A DNA stretch of 64,000 bases, taken from the NCBI RefSeq assembly GCF_003634455.1, contig NZ_RBLC01000003.1:1-64000 (forward strand), in the 5' to 3' direction. The position numbers were made by a program, and so were the translations under genes. Each line of letters opens with the position of its first letter. Position 1 is the first letter of the stretch. Shown one piece after another: positions 34,291 through 43,734 of the stretch. Origin of the DNA: Flavobacterium endophyticum (GTDB lineage: Bacteria > Bacteroidota > Bacteroidia > Flavobacteriales > Flavobacteriaceae). The notes beneath the pieces are model-generated. The model was given only the letters and a program-made list of their open reading frames with translations, searched no databases and had not been told where the DNA came from.

Positions 34291-34908
34291 ATGAAGCTAT
34301 TAAAATTAATCACAGCAGGCTCAATTTTATTGACGGCTATGACAGCAAACGCGCAAGAAGCAGACAACACGACGAGCAGACAACCTAGCTTGGGCGTAAA
34401 AGGTGGTGTAAACTTTGCCACCGTTACTGGAGATGATTTTGACAGTCCAGACTCTAGAACAAGTTTCCACGTAGGTCTTGTTGGAGAATTACCATTGGCA
34501 GATATTCTTTCGCTTCAGGTGGAAGCATTATATTCTGGGCAAGGTTTCAAGTCTGATATTGACGGAGGGCTTATAGGCGGCGATGGAAAAGTAGAATACC
34601 AACTTGATTATATTAATGTGCCTGTGTTAGCGAAAATTTACGCTACGAGAGGTTTAAGTTTTGAAGTCGGACCACAGTTCAGCTTTAAGGTAAACGAAGA
34701 AATCGATTCCGATGCAAATGACGACGGTGGCGATTTAGATTTAAATGAAGCCAAAGACTTTGATTTCGGAATTGCCGGCGGTCTTACTTTTCAAACTGAC
34801 ATGGGACTTTTCGCAACTGGAAGATACATTTATGGCGTAACCGACATTGTGGAAGATGCTGACGTAAAAAACTCTGTCTTTCAAATCGGTATTGGATATA
34901 AGTTCTAA
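34291..34908 (+). CDS. Outer-membrane beta-barrel protein (PorT-like porin family), copy 2
   Basis: This 205-residue paralog of the preceding gene shares the same start (MKLLKLITAGSILLTAMTANAQ, signal peptide) and the same strand signatures: LGVKGGVNFATVTGDDFDSPDSRTSFHVG, VEYQLDYINVPVLAKIYA, SFEVGPQFSFKVNEEIDSDA, and a C-terminal VFQIGIGYKF. The same loop is again acidic (DSDANDDGGDLDLNEAKDFD). The two genes are clearly products of a tandem duplication that has since diverged. It ends at a strong terminator. The protein probably sits in the outer membrane. The acidic loop could bind divalent cations, but this is a guess. Confidence 0.9.
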   Translation: MKLLKLITAGSILLTAMTANAQEADNTTSRQPSLGVKGGVNFATVTGDDFDSPDSRTSFHVGLVGELPLADILSLQVEALYSGQGFKSDIDGGLIGGDGKVEYQLDYINVPVLAKIYATRGLSFEVGPQFSFKVNEEIDSDANDDGGDLDLNEAKDFDFGIAGGLTFQTDMGLFATGRYIYGVTDIVEDADVKNSVFQIGIGYKF

Positions 34909-34930
34909 TACAATCAGAAAGCTATAAAAG

Positions 34931-34966
34931 AAAAGCCTTTGGAAATTCCAAAGGCTTTTCTTTTTA
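34931..34966. terminator. Bidirectional terminator
   Basis: AAAAGCCTTTGGA (34931-34943) and TCCAAAGGCTTTT (34947-34959) form a 13-bp stem with flanking A and T runs between the plus-strand barrel gene and the minus-strand giant secreted protein. Confidence 0.93.
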
Positions 34967-34979
34967 ATTAGTTTGAGGT

Positions 34980-37900
34980 CTAATAAATTATTTTCTTGGC
35001 CACTTTTGCTCCTTCAGCAGTGACTACCTGAACAATAAGTACCTGTTCTGTCGGAGGCAAGCTTTTGATAATGGTTTCCGTAGTATTGATCTTCTGGCCA
35101 TCAAATAATAGCCTTCCTTGAATATCAAAAACCTTGACTTCCCCAATTATGGCTAATCCAGCATTTACCACAACACTTTTGTCTTTTTTATAGATAATAA
35201 TGCTTTCTGCATTAAATTCTGGAACTCCCAAAGCATCATTCTGATACACAATCTTGAACCTGCTATCAAAAGTTCCTATGTTAGATGTGAAACTGTAAGG
35301 ACCTGATTTTAAATCATGGATAATATTCAGAAGATTGTCTTTTAGATAGATATTTTGAGTTACAAATAATCCGTCTAACATGTCAAGGCTGATTGTGAAG
35401 GTTCCTGCAATAGTAGCCTTGATGCCCAGATCTACACTATCAGCTTCATCAAATGGTAGTGCACGTCCTTGGATGGTTAGCTTTTGGGCATTGTTCAGCG
35501 AATAAATAGAAACGTAATTGCCTCCGAATAAATTACCATCAAAACCTCTATCCAAGCCATTTGTAGCGCCTTCTATATAGCCTATCAAAGCCTGATTAAA
35601 TGCGCCTTGGTTATTTCGTATGTTTAGCCAAAACCTGTTCTTTTCGATTCCTGAATGAGTGGTATTGCCACGAGGATTCGGGTTTCTAAAGAACTGATTA
35701 TTTTCGTCTTGAACACGCATGTCGTTTATAAATCTGACTGGAACATTCCCAAGACCTCTTACAAAAAAGGCTTGGCCAGAAGCCAAGTATTTTGTCGGCG
35801 TTGTAGTATTGAAATTATTGCTGATTTCAGGGTGCAACGGATCTGGAGTCGCAGGCGAAGTGGCAACACCACCCGAAAGATTATACGTTGCATAATCATT
35901 AGCCGTATAATTGTAAGTCTGGTCGCCAGGAATTGCGTTGCTTGGTGCTGAATTATGCGTCCATAAATAAATCGTTCCGTCGACAGCCGCGATATTATCC
36001 GGATGCGATAAAAATTCATCTATATCTAAAGCAGATGGATATGGATTTCCTATCAAGTTCCATTTATAATCGGCTGGCAGTATACTCGTATTTCCGTAAA
36101 CCGGAATTGAAATATTTGCATTATTAGGAATCCCCTCGAATGTCGCAATATAAGGTATAGCTGCCGTAGTAGAAAAACTTTGCGGTGCCCTTACGATATA
36201 TCCTTTAGCATCAAGCATTGTGGTATTGCCATTCATGTGGGTTACCCAAGCTTGGCTCACTGGATTCCAGCTATAATATTTGTCTGCTAAGGTAGTAGGC
36301 GACAAATTGTGTAGCGTCTGTCCTGCAACTGGAGATGACCAATACGTAAAGTCAAGCCTTTTCATCGGCTGTGTATTGCGTTTTGCCTTGATGATTCCGA
36401 TGTTTGTGTTAGCCGTTCCTGCTGTCTGTAAAAGACTTGCGGTATCTTCGAGAGTAAAGGTAGCCGCCGGTTTTATCCTTACCTGATTTGCAATGGTAAT
36501 CGTATTATCAGCATTAATAACAACATTGCCGCTATTTACTTGTAAAAGACAGCCCGAAAGATCTCCTGTAGAGCTATAATTGCCGTTAAAGATTATCTTC
36601 TCTGTACCGGTTATCGGCGAGGTTCCAGTACTCCACGAAGTACCATTCCATATATTAGAATTTCCAGAAATGATGGAGGTATCAGTTGCATGGCAGCCAG
36701 AACCGTTTGTTACAGTTGCAGTATAGGTTTGCGCCGTATCAGGATAAGCATAGACCGTAGCACTATTTCCTCCTGTATAAGGAGTCGTAAGCGCTGCATC
36801 TGTGTATAATCCTGTAACAGGCGTCCATGCTACTGGTGAAGGAACAGAAATTCCGGTGATTCGAATATCGTCAATATTCCAACCATAATTCCAACCCGAA
36901 TAATACCTGAATCGGACTCTTAAATTAGGCTGATTGATATAAGCTGACAAATCAATATTCACTGTGGAAAAATTTGTCGGAGCTCCTTGATCGCTTGTAT
37001 AGGTCTGTAATGCAGTCCAGACTCCATCTAAATCTCCATCGGTATTGACTTCAATAATAGCTCGGTCCGGTGCCTCATCATTCACATATTCGTAGTAATG
37101 CCTGAAGTTAAGAGCCAAAGAAGTATAATTATACGTACTGATAGCACCGCTCATGGTCAGGGCGTTATTAGAATAACCAAATAAATCATAAAAAGAATCA
37201 ATTGCTCCAAAATTGCTTCCCGAACTTACTGTTTCATAGCTTATATACTCACTTGGACTTTCTTCAATATACCAATATCCATTTGCTGAAGATCCATAAT
37301 CTTGAAGCATCATAAGCGTAGATGCAGACACTTCAAAATCTTCGTAGAAAAGCGTATCTGTTGTTCCAGAGTTACTTCCAGTTGCTACCAATTCGATTAC
37401 GCCGTCGCATAAATTCGCAGCAGCTGGAGTTACAGAAGACGCTGGGGAAGAATAAATAAAGGCATTTACCGGAAATCTAGGGCTTTCGCAAATTCCATTA
37501 TAGGCCGACACGTAATAGGTTTTTGTAGTTATCAATGAAGGCGTCACAAAAGAACCTGTAGTTGTGGTTGCAACGGGACTACCGCTGCTTATGTATTCGT
37601 ACCATCTGTATTGTGTTGTACCCGAACCTCCAACAGCCGTCAAAGTTACTGTTCCGGGACCGCAATGTTGCCCAGAAGTCGCTGTAACCGTAAGCGTACA
37701 GGTCGGGATTACGGTAATCAGGTAATCTTCTACTTCTCCATTGTTGAAAGTAGCTTGGCACGGATTATTGTTGGCATTTCTTGCCAATTTTATTCTCAAT
37801 CGAGTCGTGCCAATAGTTGCGCCGGCCGGAACAGTAATTGTCAAGCTATAGGTGCCACTTCCTGCAGCGGCAGTTGGTCCCGCTACGACTTCTCCTCCAT

Positions 37901-39866
37901 CGGCAAAGTCGCCATCCTGATTCCAATCTGCAAAAAGGTAGATGCCATCATTATTATGGCCGCTTGAAGTTGTCACTCTAATTGTCGAGGTAGCTGTTCC
38001 TTGCATTACAGAAGCAATAGACCCCAAACCAGTATAATCCGCATAATTTGACTGTGTTGTCGTATTGGTAAATCCTCCGGAAACTACTCTTGAAATATAT
38101 TCGTTGTTGTTGGTCGATGTTGAAGCACAATAACACATGGTAGCACTAGTAGTAAAACTCCAAGTCGTTGGCGATCCAGCTGTAGCTCCGCAAGCATTCC
38201 TCGGCACGATTCTCCAGTAATACGTAGTCGACGCTGCTAATGTGCCTGTGCTATAGCTGTTTGTTGTCACATTGCTTGTTACAAGAGCCGGTAAGCTTCC
38301 TGCACCAAAATAAACATCATAAGAAGTAGCGCCAGCCACAGCAGTCCATGTTATAGCAGTTGTCGCTCCTGTTCCTGAAAAGCAAACACCAGTAGCGGCA
38401 TTAGCTGGCGATGGTCCTGATGCAGTTCCTGGCAAACTATTAACTGTAACAGCCAGACTTCCTGATGCTGTACTCCAGCAACCCGTAGCATTATTTTGGG
38501 ATCGAATATAATACGTTCCACCAGTCGTTACAGTATACGTATTACCGCTGTTTGCAGTAGATGTCCCTGTTGCTGTTGTCTGCCAATACCAAGTCTGTCC
38601 GGCCGGAGGGGTCCCTGATCTTGTCAATGTGACTCCAGGAGAAGTACATTGTGGAGAGTTGCTCGTCGGGTTTCCTGGATTAGCAGGCAAAGCATTTACT
38701 GTAAATGCCGTACCGAAGGTCGTTGTCCCTCCTGGCGTGGTAACGCTTACATTACCTGTTGTTCCTGTACCTATTGTAACGGTAATCGAAGTTGCCGTAT
38801 TGTTCGTAATCGTTGCAGCGGTTCCGCCAATAGTTACACTAGAAGCACTGGACAAGTTTGTCCCTGTAATTGTTAACGAACTTCCAACACAGCCGCTGGT
38901 TGCACTTAGGTTTGTAATTGCAGGAGACGGCAATGATGTTACACAGATTGTAAATGGCCTAGAATTCGTAGTAACATTTCCGTATTCATAAACTCTCACA
39001 TAATATACACTAGATGGCGTCAGACCAGTTAGCGTTACAGATTCTCCCGTCGTTGAACTGCCCTGAGCATCTGCACAGCCTATATTAGAACCATTACAGG
39101 CACCGCTCCTAACATCTATTACCGCATCAAATGCCGATGTTGGTGTTACTGTTACAACATGAGTACTTGAAGTTGCGGTAAACCGATACCACAAATCATA
39201 TGCTGTAGAGGAAGTCGAACCGGCACAAGTTATAGAAGAAATACTTTGGGTAGCATTCTGTAAATTACCCGTTGTTGATGTCGTACATGTTGTCGTAGCA
39301 TTTACAGTTAAGTTGGCAGCTCCACTGCAATTATCATTTGCCGGTGGCGTTATGACTCTTATCGAATTGATGTCTAGATTATTATTTGTAGAATTAATGA
39401 CTCTTATATAATAGGTGGTTGTTGCTGTCAATCCTGTCAAATTCATGGATTCTGTCTGGCCACCTGCAGTAGTGTTATTGTTTGCACAGCCAATTTGGGT
39501 TAGCGAACCGCAAGTACCAGAATATGCCGCCAATACTAGCTGCCTATTATTTGAGTTTACAATTACATTCGCTTCAGTACCTGTAGCCACAAATCGATAC
39601 CATCCATCTCTTGACATGGCTCCTGAGCATGTTGTCAATGTCGTCGGCGCTTCAATTGTATTATCTACAACCGTACCTGTTACTGCTGCTGCATCAACCG
39701 TTAGCGTCACTGCAGTCGAACAAGAAGCTCCTTGAGCAAAACTTTTTGAGCTCATCAAAAAGGCAAATGCAATCAAAAAGAACAAAAGAGCCTTGGTTCT
39801 AAATTTCCTTAATGCGTATCTTATTTCAAATTTATCATTTGATATTTTTTTGTAATTATTTTTCAT
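34980..39866 (-). CDS. Giant secreted multidomain protein with T9SS type C-like sorting domain
   Basis: I use ATG 39866 (MKNNYKKISND); an in-frame ATG at 39884 adds six residues. The signal peptide ends at SSKSFAQ. Positions are counted from the upstream ATG (1634 residues). Two PPC-like beta domains (about 50-310) come first, each with W-Y-R-F-x-A and a T-Y-Y-I-R-V or V-Y-Y-V-R-V strand. Then come a TIG/IPT domain (about 318-398), an Ig-like segment (to 482), an Fn3 domain (to 580), a GEVED domain (GEVEDYLITV near 716), and a MAM-like domain (about 840-1000). The C-terminus (about 1500-1634) shows the block NIYLKDNLLNIIHDLK, PYSFTSNIGTFDSRFKIVY and a terminal VKVFDIQGRLLF strand. This fits the type C sorting signal known from flavobacterial ChiA-like proteins. 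Surface role is inferred; no enzyme domain is seen. Confidence 0.88.
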   Translation of the reverse strand: MKNNYKKISNDKFEIRYALRKFRTKALLFFLIAFAFLMSSKSFAQGASCSTAVTLTVDAAAVTGTVVDNTIEAPTTLTTCSGAMSRDGWYRFVATGTEANVIVNSNNRQLVLAAYSGTCGSLTQIGCANNNTTAGGQTESMNLTGLTATTTYYIRVINSTNNNLDINSIRVITPPANDNCSGAANLTVNATTTCTTSTTGNLQNATQSISSITCAGSTSSTAYDLWYRFTATSSTHVVTVTPTSAFDAVIDVRSGACNGSNIGCADAQGSSTTGESVTLTGLTPSSVYYVRVYEYGNVTTNSRPFTICVTSLPSPAITNLSATSGCVGSSLTITGTNLSSASSVTIGGTAATITNNTATSITVTIGTGTTGNVSVTTPGGTTTFGTAFTVNALPANPGNPTSNSPQCTSPGVTLTRSGTPPAGQTWYWQTTATGTSTANSGNTYTVTTGGTYYIRSQNNATGCWSTASGSLAVTVNSLPGTASGPSPANAATGVCFSGTGATTAITWTAVAGATSYDVYFGAGSLPALVTSNVTTNSYSTGTLAASTTYYWRIVPRNACGATAGSPTTWSFTTSATMCYCASTSTNNNEYISRVVSGGFTNTTTQSNYADYTGLGSIASVMQGTATSTIRVTTSSGHNNDGIYLFADWNQDGDFADGGEVVAGPTAAAGSGTYSLTITVPAGATIGTTRLRIKLARNANNNPCQATFNNGEVEDYLITVIPTCTLTVTATSGQHCGPGTVTLTAVGGSGTTQYRWYEYISSGSPVATTTTGSFVTPSLITTKTYYVSAYNGICESPRFPVNAFIYSSPASSVTPAAANLCDGVIELVATGSNSGTTDTLFYEDFEVSASTLMMLQDYGSSANGYWYIEESPSEYISYETVSSGSNFGAIDSFYDLFGYSNNALTMSGAISTYNYTSLALNFRHYYEYVNDEAPDRAIIEVNTDGDLDGVWTALQTYTSDQGAPTNFSTVNIDLSAYINQPNLRVRFRYYSGWNYGWNIDDIRITGISVPSPVAWTPVTGLYTDAALTTPYTGGNSATVYAYPDTAQTYTATVTNGSGCHATDTSIISGNSNIWNGTSWSTGTSPITGTEKIIFNGNYSSTGDLSGCLLQVNSGNVVINADNTITIANQVRIKPAATFTLEDTASLLQTAGTANTNIGIIKAKRNTQPMKRLDFTYWSSPVAGQTLHNLSPTTLADKYYSWNPVSQAWVTHMNGNTTMLDAKGYIVRAPQSFSTTAAIPYIATFEGIPNNANISIPVYGNTSILPADYKWNLIGNPYPSALDIDEFLSHPDNIAAVDGTIYLWTHNSAPSNAIPGDQTYNYTANDYATYNLSGGVATSPATPDPLHPEISNNFNTTTPTKYLASGQAFFVRGLGNVPVRFINDMRVQDENNQFFRNPNPRGNTTHSGIEKNRFWLNIRNNQGAFNQALIGYIEGATNGLDRGFDGNLFGGNYVSIYSLNNAQKLTIQGRALPFDEADSVDLGIKATIAGTFTISLDMLDGLFVTQNIYLKDNLLNIIHDLKSGPYSFTSNIGTFDSRFKIVYQNDALGVPEFNAESIIIYKKDKSVVVNAGLAIIGEVKVFDIQGRLLFDGQKINTTETIIKSLPPTEQVLIVQVVTAEGAKVAKKIIY

Positions 39867-39884
39867 GGTATAGTGGTTTAACAT

Positions 39885-40131
39885 CGAAATTTATAATAAA
39901 ACCAAATGTTTTTAACATAAATTCAAACCCACAAAAGCATTTTCACAATAATTACGATTAACTACATTTCCGTATCGTTCAACTACAATATTTGCCTCTC
40001 CCTGTTGATAAGTTTTTTTAATTTTTGGATAGAAAATAAAAAAATTAAGTAAGATTAAACCTACTTATTACTATTAAAATCGTCTAATAAACACATTCTA
40101 AGAAGAAAAAGTTACATTTTTCATAAAAAAA
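39885..40131. other. A/T-rich non-coding spacer upstream of the giant type C protein
   Basis: The gap between the giant gene start and the AarF stop is about 310 bases. Its right end is the AarF terminator. The remaining bases are very A/T-rich and hold no convincing reading frame, RNA or exact TAnnTTTG element on the minus strand, though the promoter of the giant gene must lie here. Confidence 0.6.
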
Positions 40132-40166
40132 TAAGAGCGATTTCCCAATTTGGAGAATCGCTCTTA
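40132..40166 (-). terminator. Terminator of the TetR-like/AarF operon
   Basis: TAAGAGCGATT (40132-40142) and AATCGCTCTTA (40156-40166) form an 11-bp stem. On the minus strand it is followed by a T run (TATTTTTTTATG). Confidence 0.88.
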
Positions 40167-40194
40167 CCACCTAACCAACCATTAAAAACAAAAA

Positions 40195-41508
40195 CTAATT
40201 CTTCATGTATTTTTTATAATTCTCAGTATCGATTCCGGCCTTCAAATCGTGCAGCAAGCTATACAATCCGAAGAAGGTCCTATTGATATACAAAAAGTGT
40301 TTCGAGCCTCGATTACCATTCATTTTTCGTAGCTTCGAATCTTTGCTGTATTCTTCGCTAAGCTGTGTCATTTCGCCAAAAAATTCTTCATCAGAAAAAT
40401 CAAAGGCTTCTCTTTGAAAAGGCTTCGTGAACAAATGAAGCAATTGGTGGAACAATTGAGAGAAATAGGCTATCTCTTCTTTTGTATCATCATGTCGCAA
40501 GATTTCCAATTCATATAATTTTTCTAAGAAAAGCACCGGATTATCAATAATTTCAGGCTTCGCTAATTCAAAATAAGGAACATAAAAATCTTCTGGAACA
40601 TGTTTTATACAGCCAAAATCAATTGCAATAAGATTGCCTTCTCCATCAATCAGAAAATTTCCTGGATGCGGGTCGGCGTGAACTTGTTTTAATTGGTGCA
40701 TTTGGAACATATAAAAATCCCATAGCGCCTGCCCGATCTTGTCGCCTTTAGCTCTATCTTCATTATGAGCCGCAAATTCTGACAAATGCTCGCCTTCCAT
40801 CCAATCCATCGAAATGATTTTCTTTGAAGATAGTTCGGGATAGTATTTCGGAAATTTCAAATTAACAATCTCACTACAGGCTTCCGCAATAGCAACGCCT
40901 TGTCGCAGTTCCAATTCATAATCGGTCTCTTCTAGCAACTTATGTTCTACTTCTTTAAAATAGCGTTCAGAATCCTTGCCTTGGAGATTAAACATCTTGA
41001 TAGCAAATGGTTTTACGATTGCCAAATCAGAACTGATGCTATCCGCTACGCCCGGGTACTGGATTTTTACAGCCAGCTTTTTGCCGTCTTTTGCAGCCTT
41101 ATGCACCTGGCCAATACTTGCAGCATTTACTGAATCTGGCGTAAACGAATCATACAATTCTTCGGGAAACATGCCCAGATATTTCTTGAACGTTTTTCGT
41201 ACCAACGGAGCTGACAATGGCGGTACAGAAAATTGTGCCAATGAAAATTTTTCCACGTAAGCTCTTGGCATGATATTTTTATCCATACTCAGCATCTGCG
41301 CTACTTTCAAGGCACTTCCTTTCAAGTTTTTTAAGCCATCATAAATATCTTCTGCGTTATTTTCATTCAGCTTTTCTTTCGTCAGGGAAGGATTTACGAT
41401 TTTTTCGCCATAATAAGCGATATAGTTGCCCCCCACTTTGAATCCGGTTTTGACCAGCTGTCCGGCCCTTTCGATCTTATTTACAGGTATCTTGTCTAAT
41501 GTTTTCAT
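40195..41508 (-). CDS. AarF/UbiB (ABC1) family atypical kinase
   Basis: I use ATG 41508 (MKTLDKIPVNKIERAGQL), which is 4 bases after the upstream gene's stop; an in-frame ATG at 41550 lies inside that gene. The product is about 437 residues. ABC1/UbiB hallmarks are present: the KxGQ-like segment replaced by LKNLKGSALKVAQMLSMD, the Ala-rich loop NAASIGQVHKAA with the VAIK-type Lys in LAVKIQYPG, catalytic VHADPHPGNFLID, and the metal-binding IAIDFGCIK. The family is made of ATPases or kinases linked to isoprenoid lipid (quinone) metabolism. In Bacteroidetes this short form lacks the C-terminal membrane helices of UbiB. It pairs with a TetR-like regulator. Confidence 0.92.
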   Translation of the reverse strand: MKTLDKIPVNKIERAGQLVKTGFKVGGNYIAYYGEKIVNPSLTKEKLNENNAEDIYDGLKNLKGSALKVAQMLSMDKNIMPRAYVEKFSLAQFSVPPLSAPLVRKTFKKYLGMFPEELYDSFTPDSVNAASIGQVHKAAKDGKKLAVKIQYPGVADSISSDLAIVKPFAIKMFNLQGKDSERYFKEVEHKLLEETDYELELRQGVAIAEACSEIVNLKFPKYYPELSSKKIISMDWMEGEHLSEFAAHNEDRAKGDKIGQALWDFYMFQMHQLKQVHADPHPGNFLIDGEGNLIAIDFGCIKHVPEDFYVPYFELAKPEIIDNPVLFLEKLYELEILRHDDTKEEIAYFSQLFHQLLHLFTKPFQREAFDFSDEEFFGEMTQLSEEYSKDSKLRKMNGNRGSKHFLYINRTFFGLYSLLHDLKAGIDTENYKKYMKN

Positions 41509-41512
41509 GTTT

Positions 41513-42181
41513 TTATGCTCTTTCTTTCCAGATAAATTTTCCCAAATCAAACAGGCTTTCTAGCGGCGTCGTATCCAATATGTCAAAAGTTGCTTTTACC
41601 GCTTTTTCAATCATGATGTCGGTCTTTTCAAATCCTTTTGAAGTATCTTCCAGCCAAAATTTCAATATAAACAAGAACTGAAGCCAAGCACCTTCAGAAA
41701 AAACCGGCCTTGTGATTTTTTTCACCTTGCTGTCTTTTTCGGTTTCACCTGACTTTAATATATCTACGATATAATCTTTAAAATGGTTTCGAAGCGATGC
41801 CAGCTGTTTTAAATTGCGGAGACCTTCTTTGTTGTCTTTCAATGTATAAAAAATATAGCTCCTGTTCAGCGTCAGAATTTCGAACAGCGTAAAATAAAGC
41901 GACAGCAGTTTATTCCTGTTTTCATAGCTTGCGTAATTAGAATCCTTTTGCAGCATACCGACTACGTTATCAAAAAACTTGACCCAGATAGCTTCTTTTA
42001 CAGCATCTAGCGAATTAAAAAAGGAGTAAAAATCGGCCTCTTCTATCGCATGTTCTTTGCAAAAAAGGTACACATTTTTTGGAGCCTCGTTCTTTTCTAG
42101 AACAGCATTCATATAGAGTTCTATCAATTGATCGTCATCAATAAGCTGCTTTTTTGACTTTGGATTCTTTGCTGTTGCCAT
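41513..42181 (-). CDS. TetR/AcrR-like transcriptional regulator
   Basis: This 222-residue all-helical protein has an N-terminal region fitting the TetR helix-turn-helix plan (DDQLIELYMNAVLEKNEAPKNVYLFCKEHAIEEADFYSFFNSLDAVKEAIWVKFF). The recognition helix is weaker than usual (ADFYSFFNS in place of the usual S/T-x-x-x-Y-Y-H-F). The C-terminal ligand/dimer domain is long. It is directly upstream of the AarF-family gene (4-base gap), and this pairing is frequent in flavobacteria. It may regulate its own operon. Because the HTH is divergent, a non-regulatory role is possible. Confidence 0.75.
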   Translation of the reverse strand: MATAKNPKSKKQLIDDDQLIELYMNAVLEKNEAPKNVYLFCKEHAIEEADFYSFFNSLDAVKEAIWVKFFDNVVGMLQKDSNYASYENRNKLLSLYFTLFEILTLNRSYIFYTLKDNKEGLRNLKQLASLRNHFKDYIVDILKSGETEKDSKVKKITRPVFSEGAWLQFLFILKFWLEDTSKGFEKTDIMIEKAVKATFDILDTTPLESLFDLGKFIWKERA

Positions 42182-42307
42182 GATTCTTTTATCTTTTAAA
42201 TTGTACAGTAAAGATACATTTCAATTATTTCTGAAACATATAAACATCTGTTAAATATCTTTCAAAAAAAATGAACTATTCATTTCACAACCAAATAGAT
42301 TAAGGCA

Positions 42308-42343
42308 TAAAAAAGGCTGCCTTTACAGACAGCCTTTTAAAAT
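42308..42343 (-). terminator. Terminator of the lipocalin-like/OmpA operon
   Basis: AAAAGGCTG (42311-42319) and CAGCCTTTT (42330-42338) form the stem, with A run and T-rich flanks, 20 bases after the OmpA stop on the minus strand. Confidence 0.85.
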
Positions 42344-42358
42344 TTATGATTTCAAAAT

Positions 42359-43054
42359 TTAGTTTTTCACCTCATTTTGGGCATCTTGTACCATTTTTTG
42401 GTTTGCCGTGATGGCAAATTCCACACGACGGTTTTGTGATCTTCCTTCAGGAGTATCGTTTGTCGCAATCGGATCGGCAATTCCTAATCCTGTAGTATTA
42501 AATCTTGAAGCCGAGATTCCTTTGCTTGTTAAATAATTTTTTACAGAAGCTGCTCTTTCTCCAGACAATTTCAAATTGTAATCCGCTGGACCAGTACTGT
42601 CTGTATAACCATAAATCTGGATATTCGTGTCAGGGTATGAGTTAAACACAGATACCAATTTATCCAAATTAGCTTTTGCAGTTGCTGTCAAAGTAGATTT
42701 GTTCGTATCAAAACGCACAGCATTTTCATTCAATGTCAATTTGATTCCTTCACCTACTCTTTCTACCTCAGCACCTGGCAGGGCATTATCAATTTCTCTT
42801 GCCTGTTTGTCCATTTTGTTTCCGATAACGCCACCGACAGTTCCACCGACAACGCCTCCAAGAACAGCTCCAAGAGCCGTATTCCCGCCTTTACCTAAAT
42901 TGTTCCCTAAGACACCACCAATTACGGCACCTGCCACAGCACCGATTCCAGCACCTTTTTGGGTATTATTTGTGTTTTTTACAGACTCACAGCTCGTAAA
43001 AAATGTACCTACAGCAAATAGGCATGCCAATGAATATATTGCAATTCTTTTCAT
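42359..43054 (-). CDS. OmpA family lipoprotein with glycine-zipper segment (YiaD-like)
   Basis: This 231-residue protein has a lipoprotein signal (LACLFAVGTFFTSCESVKN, lipobox Cys at about 22). A glycine-zipper stretch at about 35-85 (AGIGAVAGAVIGGVLGNNLG; AVLGGVVGGTVGGVIGNKMD) can insert in a membrane. The OmpA peptidoglycan-binding domain at about 110-220 has VRFDTNKSTLTATAKANLDKL, GYTDSTGPADYN, and the RSQNRRVEF end. It links the outer membrane with peptidoglycan. It follows the lipocalin-like gene with a 19-base gap. Confidence 0.93.
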   Translation of the reverse strand: MKRIAIYSLACLFAVGTFFTSCESVKNTNNTQKGAGIGAVAGAVIGGVLGNNLGKGGNTALGAVLGGVVGGTVGGVIGNKMDKQAREIDNALPGAEVERVGEGIKLTLNENAVRFDTNKSTLTATAKANLDKLVSVFNSYPDTNIQIYGYTDSTGPADYNLKLSGERAASVKNYLTSKGISASRFNTTGLGIADPIATNDTPEGRSQNRRVEFAITANQKMVQDAQNEVKN

Positions 43055-43073
43055 ATCGATTATTGTTTTTGGG

Positions 43074-43550
43074 TTAGTTTACTTTTGTAAATTGATATAC
43101 GACATCTGTCAATTTTCCTCCTACGTCAATCTTGTCAATCAATTGGAATGAACTTTCAGTCTGGTTTGCGACTGCCAATACATAACCGTCTCTGACTTTT
43201 TTTGCTTTTTCGCCAGCGTCAAGAACCTTAAGGACAAATTGTCCGTCTTTGTTAACGAACCATGTGATTGGCGAACTGAATGCTGGACATCCCGTTTTGG
43301 TCAATGCCATTTCTCCTTTATTATTATTAGAGATAAATTTCCAAGTACTTCCTACAAAACATTGAGAATCTGCAAGCTGGAATGAATTTACCTTAATGTA
43401 TTCTGAGCCCGGATAGTTGACAGAGCTAATAACCCAATTTCCTTTTATCGCAACTTGCGAAGACCTATCCGTCTTGGTGTTTGTTATCGATGAAGTTTTG
43501 CAGGATGCAAATAGCACGGCAAATACTCCTAATAAGATTAATTTTTTCAT
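43074..43550 (-). CDS. Lipocalin-like lipoprotein
   Basis: This 158-residue protein has a lipoprotein signal (LILLGVFAVLFASCKTSS, Cys at 17). The mature part has the beta-strand pattern of small lipocalin-like proteins common in Bacteroidetes: IKGNWVISSVNYPGSEYIKVNSF, CFVGSTWKFISNNNKGEMAL, PITWFVNKDGQFVLKVLD, YVLAVANQTESSFQLID, VVYQFTKVN. It begins the operon whose second gene is the OmpA lipoprotein; a TATATTTG -7 element lies 31-38 bases upstream of its start. The ligand is unknown. Confidence 0.85.
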   Translation of the reverse strand: MKKLILLGVFAVLFASCKTSSITNTKTDRSSQVAIKGNWVISSVNYPGSEYIKVNSFQLADSQCFVGSTWKFISNNNKGEMALTKTGCPAFSSPITWFVNKDGQFVLKVLDAGEKAKKVRDGYVLAVANQTESSFQLIDKIDVGGKLTDVVYQFTKVN

Positions 43551-43580
43551 AGATTGGTATTTTTAAAGTTTATTATAGTA

Positions 43581-43588
43581 CAAATATA
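43581..43588 (-). promoter_or_regulatory. Bacteroidetes -7 element (TATATTTG)
   Basis: TATATTTG on the minus strand lies about 31 bases before the ATG at 43550 of the lipocalin-like gene. The upstream TTG half is not evident. Confidence 0.5.
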
Positions 43589-43734
43589 CAATGGAATGAT
43601 TTTGAAATGTTAAAATTTCAATTTTATTATCTTAAAATTAACAATTCAGCCAATTTGTCATTCCAATACTATTTGGTATCCTATTTGAAAATAAAAATCT
43701 CGAAAATAATTAACAATATTAATATCAATAGTTT

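Noticed and set aside
42627..43151. Plus-strand open frame of 174 codons, Pro/Thr-rich
   Set aside because: It is the antisense shadow of the glycine zipper of the OmpA lipoprotein; Gly/Ala codons read as Pro/Ser/Thr on the other strand.
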